Shown: positions 58,441-64,000 of the stretch, piece after piece
Layout: the number at the start of each line of letters is the position of its first letter
Numbering within the stretch: position 1 is the stretch's first letter
NCBI GenBank assembly: GCA_037074505.1
Contig: CM073488.1
Location: 34,833,052-34,897,051, forward strand
Length of the DNA: 64,000 nt
Direction: 5' to 3'
DNA from: Albizia julibrissin
Taxonomy: Eukaryota; Streptophyta; Magnoliopsida; Fabales; Fabaceae
Program-made: the position numbers and the translations under genes
Notes under the pieces: model-generated
Databases searched by the model: none
What the model saw: only the letters and a program-made list of their open reading frames with translations
Told to the model about the DNA's origin: nothing

Positions 58441-58791
58441 GTCCCAATGATAACAATTTCATTTTGAAATAGTGATTCTCATTGTTTATTATTGGTGAAT
58501 GAAAATTATGTCTCATCAATGCAAAATAAAGTTTTCGAATATTGATTAATAATTAGGATATTAATACCGCAATAATTACATTTAGGGTATTAATAAAAAA
58601 ATTTAAAATATTTCAAAATAATATTGTTGACTTTAAAAATAAATTGACTTTTGACTTTCATGAGTGATAATAATCATTGCATGAGCTTGGACCTCATAAA
58701 AAGAAATTCATTATTTTTAATATGTATTATAGATTTTTGGAAATATATAAAAGGAAGTTTATGGAATATTATGAATTAGTATATTAATCCA

Positions 58792-59118
58792 GGAGAGAAA
58801 TACTTACATACTCTAGAAACGTCACATCATCTATACTTTAACTAGTTAAAACATAACAACTCAACTTATTTTAATTATACATGGCATATGAGTCACTACA
58901 AAAATTTAAATTTTATGATTTTATAATTTTAGGGATGATATGAGGGAATTGCGTTTTTTTTTCTAAATTAAGAAGTTTGTGTTTTTTTAACTATAAAATT
59001 TGAATTTCTTTAGATAACTCATCTGCCATGTAAGATCAAAGCAAGATGAGTTGTTGTATTTTAATTAGTTAGAGTATAAATAAGGTGACTCTCATAGAGT
59101 ATATAAATATTTCTCTAC
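58792..59118. mobile_element. Hairpin MITE, family copy 2
   Basis: Same family as 27669-27983: it shares the arms (AAATTTAAATTTTATGATTT, ATAAAATTTGAATTTCTT), the GAGGGAATTGCG centre and TTGTTGTATTTTAATTAGT. The ends are GAGAGAAATACTTACATACT and the inverse near ATATAAATATTTCTCT. Confidence 0.6.
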
Positions 59119-59210
59119 GGGATAGTAATATGACAATAACTGTTATTTCAACTTTTGATGATAATTAGATATCAATTGAGATATTAATAACTTTAAAATT
59201 AAATTTTCTT

Positions 59211-59706
59211 TGGTTAAATTATATTTTTAATCCTTTAAGTTTACTTAAGTACTTTTGATCCCTTAACTTTATAAAGCATACTTTTAGTCATATAATTATA
59301 ATATCGTTAATATTGTTGACGGAAAAAGCTGACGCAACAAACTCAAATAATGACTATGTAATTATTGCTATTAATATTAAATTTAAAATATGTATAAATT
59401 AAAAAATATCTAAAAACATAACGAAATAGTCAATATTAAAACCTCAATTGTATAAAAAAAAAATTAGTTCCATAATCTAAATATATTTATTTAATAATAT
59501 AAATATCAAAGCCTCATTTTATTTGCAATGATTTGTTGGTTTATTTTAGTTTAGTAATCTAAATATATTATATTAAAAAATTAAAATTTAGATATACTTT
59601 TTTAGTTGCACAGTCATCATTTGAATTTGTTGTAACAACATTTTTCGTTAGCAACATTAACTATACCTCGTGTAAAATTTAAAGAACTAGAAGTATACTT
59701 TAACCA
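59211..59706. mobile_element. TIR-bearing MITE (about 496 bp)
   Basis: The left end TGGTTAAATTATATTTTTAA matches the complement of the right end, TGGTTAAAGTATACTTCTAG. Inner parts are also inverted: TGACGGAAAAAGCTGACGCA and CAAATAATGACTATG on the left against TAGTTGCACAGTCATCATTT, TTGTTGTAACAACATTTTTC on the right. It is non-coding, and the superfamily is not clear. Confidence 0.6.
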
Positions 59707-60618
59707 TTCTCTTTTATTTTTAAGAATGATAGTAATTAATTTCATAAGCAACCAATTGAATTTCTAAATAATAAATTTATCATTTTCCAAATGAATAGAG
59801 ATTCTTGCTAAAATTTATTCTTATACGTCTAAATCAAATAAATAATATTTTGATATGTCTCACCTCAAGTAACTCACCTAGAACAACACATGGGGAGATA
59901 TAGCTTGTTAAGATTAAAATACTCTAATTTTCTATTTTATTGTATCTTAATTACAAGAACCTCATATTCATTTTGAAAACATACATTTTATACATATAAA
60001 ACACTAGTACTCTAATTCAAGTTATTCTTGTCCATAAAAGTCTCAATTTCAAAATTTTATTTGTTAGAACGACTTAATATGTTTCTATTCATAGAAAGTA
60101 CTTATACTATATTAGATTTTATATGTAGAAAGCATCATACTCTAATTCAAGTTATTCTCATCCATAAAATTTTTAAATAGGAACTTTCAGTTTTCCCTTT
60201 AAATTAAGCTAAAATTTAAATTGAATTAGATCAATTCCTCTTAGGCTGAAATTATTGATGAGATAAAGAGGAGATATAAATTAGTAAAGATTACATATTT
60301 TTTATTAATTATGAAACAACTCTTAATATTTAAACTTATAATACATTTTTTACTTCATCAAGATGCCATCAATCAGCCAAAAAGTCTTGAATAATCAAAT
60401 TTGGTGGGTTCTCTTTGTTGTGGTGATCGTGGAGTTTAGATCAATGAAGTGACTTGAAATCAACTAGCCCAATCTCTCATGCCATAAAAAATGATTATAA
60501 TATTAATTCATCCACTCTCTCCTCCTTATTGAAGAATACCAATAAGGTTAATTTTAAAAAAAAGTTCAAATGTAAAATATTTATTATATTTTGGATCAAT
60601 ATCAACTGTTTAATTAAG

Positions 60619-60858
60619 TACTTTCTCTTGTCCTAAATATAAGATATAGTCGAATTATTTTTAAATATTAGGGAAACTAAATAAGTTACTTAATCATATC
60701 ATATATTGTGTATTCTTATATTATATATCAGTTTATAAGTTAGGAAAAATAGTTTAGAAAAAAAATGATAAATATAAATATCTTAAAGTAATTTAGTTAA
60801 TTTTCTTAATATCTCTAAAAAAATAACTCTATCTTATATTTAAAATCGGAGAAAACGC
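60619..60858. mobile_element. Stowaway-like MITE (240 bp)
   Basis: The left end TACTTTCTCTTGTCCTAAAT, followed by ATAAGATATAGT, is matched by the complement of the right end (AGCGTTTTCTCCGATTTTAA, then ATATAAGATAGAGTT), with inverted similarity inward through ATTATTTTTAAATATTAGGG. Length and the TCCTAAATATAAGA theme fit Stowaway elements. Confidence 0.55.
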
Positions 60859-61776
60859 TTCATTAACAATCCGATGATTATGTTATGTTTGAACATGTTT
60901 CCTGAGTTGGGGACTTACACAACGCAAAATCCCCCATGCAATCCCCTTTTTAACAAAAGATCGAATTTTATTGAAAGTTAAACGATTACATCAGTTGTCA
61001 ATTGCATACTATCATTTTAGAGTATTATATTAAAGACCGGAGGAGTATTATATTTTTATTTAACATTTTAGTTCTCAATTGCATACTATCATTTTAGAGT
61101 ATATTGCCACTTTTTTAATTAAAATCATGATAATATTTTTATAGTGGAATTGCCTATATATATCTCATTAGAAACTTATTTATCAAATGAAATTTAAGGA
61201 AATATCTTTTGGACATAAGAGAAGATTGTTCAAACACAAATGAATGTCACATAAAGAAGATATATTAAATACAGAGAAACATTATTTAAATATAAGGAAA
61301 GAACTTTTGCACATAGAGAAGATTAGTTGCACTTAAAAGTCCTATTTAGTAAATAAGTTTTCAATGAAGTATTTATGCACAATTTTTTCTATTTTTATAA
61401 AATATTAAATATAAACTATTAAAATTTTAATCTAATAATAATGCGCCCGGGAAGGAGGAGGAGGAGAGCATAGGAGAGAATCCATTCCCAACAATTTTCT
61501 TAATGTAATCAAATGAGGAAATTAAGAAAGATAAATAGATCGTTATATTAACCAATTTAATTAATTTTCTTAATCTAATCAAATTATATAAATATATTTT
61601 ATATTAAAAAAAGAAAGAGTGCTGTATACTTTTGGAATAGGGCAAAACAGGCAGGGCATCACCTCTGCCCAATGCTCTGCTTGAAAATTTTAAAGAATAA
61701 AATAAAATTTTTTGAACAAGTTCTTAAACCGCCGGCTGGACATTTTTTTGGTTATTGCAATTAGGCCATAAAACAG

Positions 61777-61784
61777 TGACGTCA
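61777..61784. promoter_or_regulatory. TGACGTCA palindrome (bZIP-type site), no gene attached
   Basis: A perfect TGACGTCA lies in a slightly more GC-rich pocket (GTGACGTCATCGACCGACCG). It is a classic bZIP (TGA/C-box) binding site, but no downstream gene is visible in the window, so function is unsupported. Confidence 0.25.
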
Positions 61785-61877
61785 TCGACCGACCGGTGAT
61801 TTGAGGCATGTATATATGACATCACCAGGATGAGGTAGTACTATTTCAATTCGCTTGTGTTTTGTTTGGGTTGGTCC

Positions 61878-61918
61878 GAAAAATAAACTTCTTTTTTTTT
61901 TTCGGAAAAATAAACTTC
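61878..61918 (-). repeat. 13-bp A-tailed micro-insertion between 14-bp repeats
   Basis: GAAAAATAAACTTC occurs at 61878-61891 and 61905-61918. Between them are eleven Ts and CG, that is, CG plus an A tail on the minus strand. Confidence 0.55.
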
Positions 61919-62445
61919 ACTTGTGTCAGTGCTTTTCAATTTTGTTTCACTCAATTCCAAATTCCAATATGAAAATCAGCCCAATTAATTACGCAAGCAT
62001 CATCCATTCATACGTGCTCTTTGTTCCAGGTAACGGCTTATTATTGGTTTTAATTTTTAATCGTTTTACTTTAATTTCGAAGTAATATTGAATAAATATA
62101 TTTTATGCATTACCGTATTGGCGGCTGCATCAATATTTATCTTCATAGCACACATGGTTGGATTTCGAATAAAATGTTTTATATTTTATTTTAGTTAGTA
62201 AAAAAGAGTGAAGGGGGATTTTGAGAATTAACTAAACTTGGTTACCCACACAGAGTTAATATATAAAAAGCCTAGCCAGTTACAATTGCCGATACTGTTT
62301 GCTTTTTCTACATGAAATAAAATTATCACTACCAATTATCAAATGAATTGATTTAACATGACTGCATGAGTTGGTCTTGTAAAATTATGTGCACAGCTAA
62401 AATTAGTCCTCTAAATTTTTATCAAATTTCATTTTATTCCCTTAA

Positions 62446-62504
<59 letters not shown>

Positions 62505-63138
62505 TTTAATCTCAACACCGTTAGTTTAATTTAATGAAAAATCTTGAATCAACAAATTTAAATTTTGAGTTTGCACTTAAATACCAACAAAACATGCTTA
62601 AATTGTGAAATACTAGTATCGTCTTTATTATAAGTTCACTTTTAAAAAAAATGGTTATAAATATAAGTCTATTTATTGTTATTAATGATTTTTTTTCAGT
62701 TTTACTCTTATTTAATTCTTGTTTAAAGAGAAAAAAGATGAGAAATATGTGGAAATGATTGGTAAATGTAGGGGGAGAGAGAGAGAGAGAGAAAATTTAA
62801 ATAAGGGTAATCTTTACAAAAGTTATTAATTTAAAGTATATTTAATAATTTCACTAACAATCTTTGATATGTGAGCATAATTTAAAATTAACTTATAGTA
62901 AGGACCGGGGTGATATAAATATGATTATATTAAAGAAATAAAATTTAAGCATATTTTATTAATATTTAATTACAGAGTCACCGTTTAAATATACTAAGTT
63001 AGCATTTTCTATGGAATTAATTAACGATGTCAAGTTTAGTAAATGACTGAACGTCCGTATATTTTTTAAATTTAATGGATTAAAATCAAACTTTGTATGA
63101 AATTATAGGACAAAACCTATACTCTAGCATATTTTTAT

Positions 63139-63560
63139 GAAAATATTTCAGTTAGCCTTCTTTATAGCAAATTAATTTCAATCAACCTTTAAAACTTTCT
63201 AAAACTTCAATACATCTTCATTGTCAAAATAAAATTAGTTTTTATGGGTGAAAAGACAATGATTCTCTTCTTTTATTTTTTTAAAAGAGCATTTATAAGA
63301 TAAATAAGGACATTTACAAAATAAATAAAGGGATTCAAAAGAATCTAGAGAATTAAAAATATTTTGGCTATTTGTAAGACAAATATGAAAAATTACAAGA
63401 CAAAGATGACTATTTATAAGATGAATAAAAATATTTATAAGATAAATAAAGTGATTTAAAAGAACATAGGGAGTTAAAAATATTTTGGTCATTTACAAGA
63501 GAAATGTGGAAATTCACAAGGCAAATATGAGCATTCACAAAACAAATAAAGGAATTCAAA
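63139..63560. mobile_element. Truncated copy of the 6.2-kb MULE-like family
   Basis: The left end (AAAATATTTCAGTTAGCCTT, then TATAGCAAATTAATTTCAAT) and the next stretch (GGGTGAAAAGACAATGAT) match the left end of the element at 6179. The middle has the same AAATATTTTGGCTATTTG-type repeats in the opposite order. No right terminus is recognisable before 63600. Confidence 0.55.
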
Positions 63561-64000
63561 ATAACCTAGGTGTTAACTCATAGAAATCAAGAATATTATA
63601 GCACATTTTCTTCTCTTTTCACTAATTTTTGGGTTCAAATTGTGCATATAAAGAGATTATAGAAGAAAATGTGAAATAACAAAAGTAATGCAATTAGTTA
63701 TGATTATTTGTGAAAGTTAAAGAGCTCGTAAAGTTCTCCTCTTTGTAGGTGGAAGATGATAAGTAATAAAAGCTCTCAAATATTATGGAAAAGTCGTAAA
63801 GGGAATGAAAGAATGCAAGAGGAAGAGGAAAAATGATACTATGGCGGAGAAGCATGCATTTGCTATAGAAGTGCTGTAGCTAAATCATTACAAAACTGCC
63901 TAAAAAAGAGACATTTTTTGTCTACAAGGTTGTGGAATTTGTTGTAGCCAAAGTCATAACAAAATCACCTAAAAAAAACACTACTTTTGTCTATCAACTC

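Larger units (their letters stand above)
57028..64000. other. Gene-free AT-rich region with MITEs
   Basis: No gene was recognised. The listed MITEs, a diverged tandem duplication, a micro-insertion at 61878-61918, a TGACGTCA site at 61777 and a (TA)n run at 62452-62501 are the only structures I can support. Short frames at 57122-57313, 60454-60636, 61855-62085 and 63235-63492 (minus) show no motif; the last lies in a MULE-like repeat. Confidence 0.5.

Noticed and set aside
61777..61784. TGACGTCA as a promoter of a downstream gene at 61855-62085
   Set aside because: The 76-aa frame is AT-rich, crosses a micro-insertion repeat and matches no family, so there is no gene to regulate in view.

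Overview
This is nuclear DNA of a eudicot plant. The evidence is spliced genes with GT-AG introns that encode plant-type proteins (an ARG1-like J protein, a single-C2H2 protein with an EAR motif, an arabinogalactan peptide, a plant SAM-domain protein), a plant tRNA-Arg(ACG), very AT-rich intergenic DNA, and a dense load of plant transposons: LINE, Athila-type gypsy, a copia-type LTR, CACTA, MULE-like foldbacks and MITEs. The species cannot be fixed from this sequence alone.

Layout. 0-14 kb holds no gene I can name. It contains a small CACTA element (0.85-1.33 kb), hairpin MITEs (3.2 and 9.5 kb), a MULE-like element (6.2-6.8 kb), two SINE-like units (12.3 and 13.4 kb) and a possibly transcribed CT-rich stretch with three consecutive short ORFs (10.16-10.46 kb). 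A seven-exon SAM-domain gene lies at 14.29-18.55 kb. An intronless ZFP5/ZFP6/GIS3-like zinc-finger gene lies at 22.44-23.22 kb. A 1.7-kb near-perfect palindrome at 24.5-26.2 kb has a perfect 9-bp target-site duplication and is a non-autonomous MULE.

29-45.6 kb is one nested transposon block. A dead LINE lacking its reverse-transcriptase core received a decayed Athila-type gypsy element in its 3' region. The Athila element in turn received a 3.06-kb solo copia-type LTR inside its integrase region and a 0.65-kb MITE near its 3' end. The solo LTR carries 18 CTCGAG palindromes in 1.5 kb, many spaced by exactly 20 bp.

The right part returns to genes: an 11-exon ARG1-LIKE (ARL) J-domain gene at 49.90-52.78 kb (+), an arabinogalactan-peptide gene at 54.30-54.52 kb (-), and tRNA-Arg(ACG) at 56.95-57.02 kb. 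From 57 to 64 kb there are only MITEs, a diverged tandem duplication and low-complexity DNA.

The protein genes are unrelated housekeeping or developmental genes and form no operon or cluster. I saw no convincing new multi-gene system. The strongest unusual signals are the 20-bp-phased CTCGAG array, a recurrent class of tiny A-tail insertions flanked by 12-18-bp direct repeats (five cases), and a cluster of one-directional G-to-A differences between the two Athila LTRs. Exon boundaries were derived by hand from reading frame, splice dinucleotides and remembered family consensus, not by alignment.
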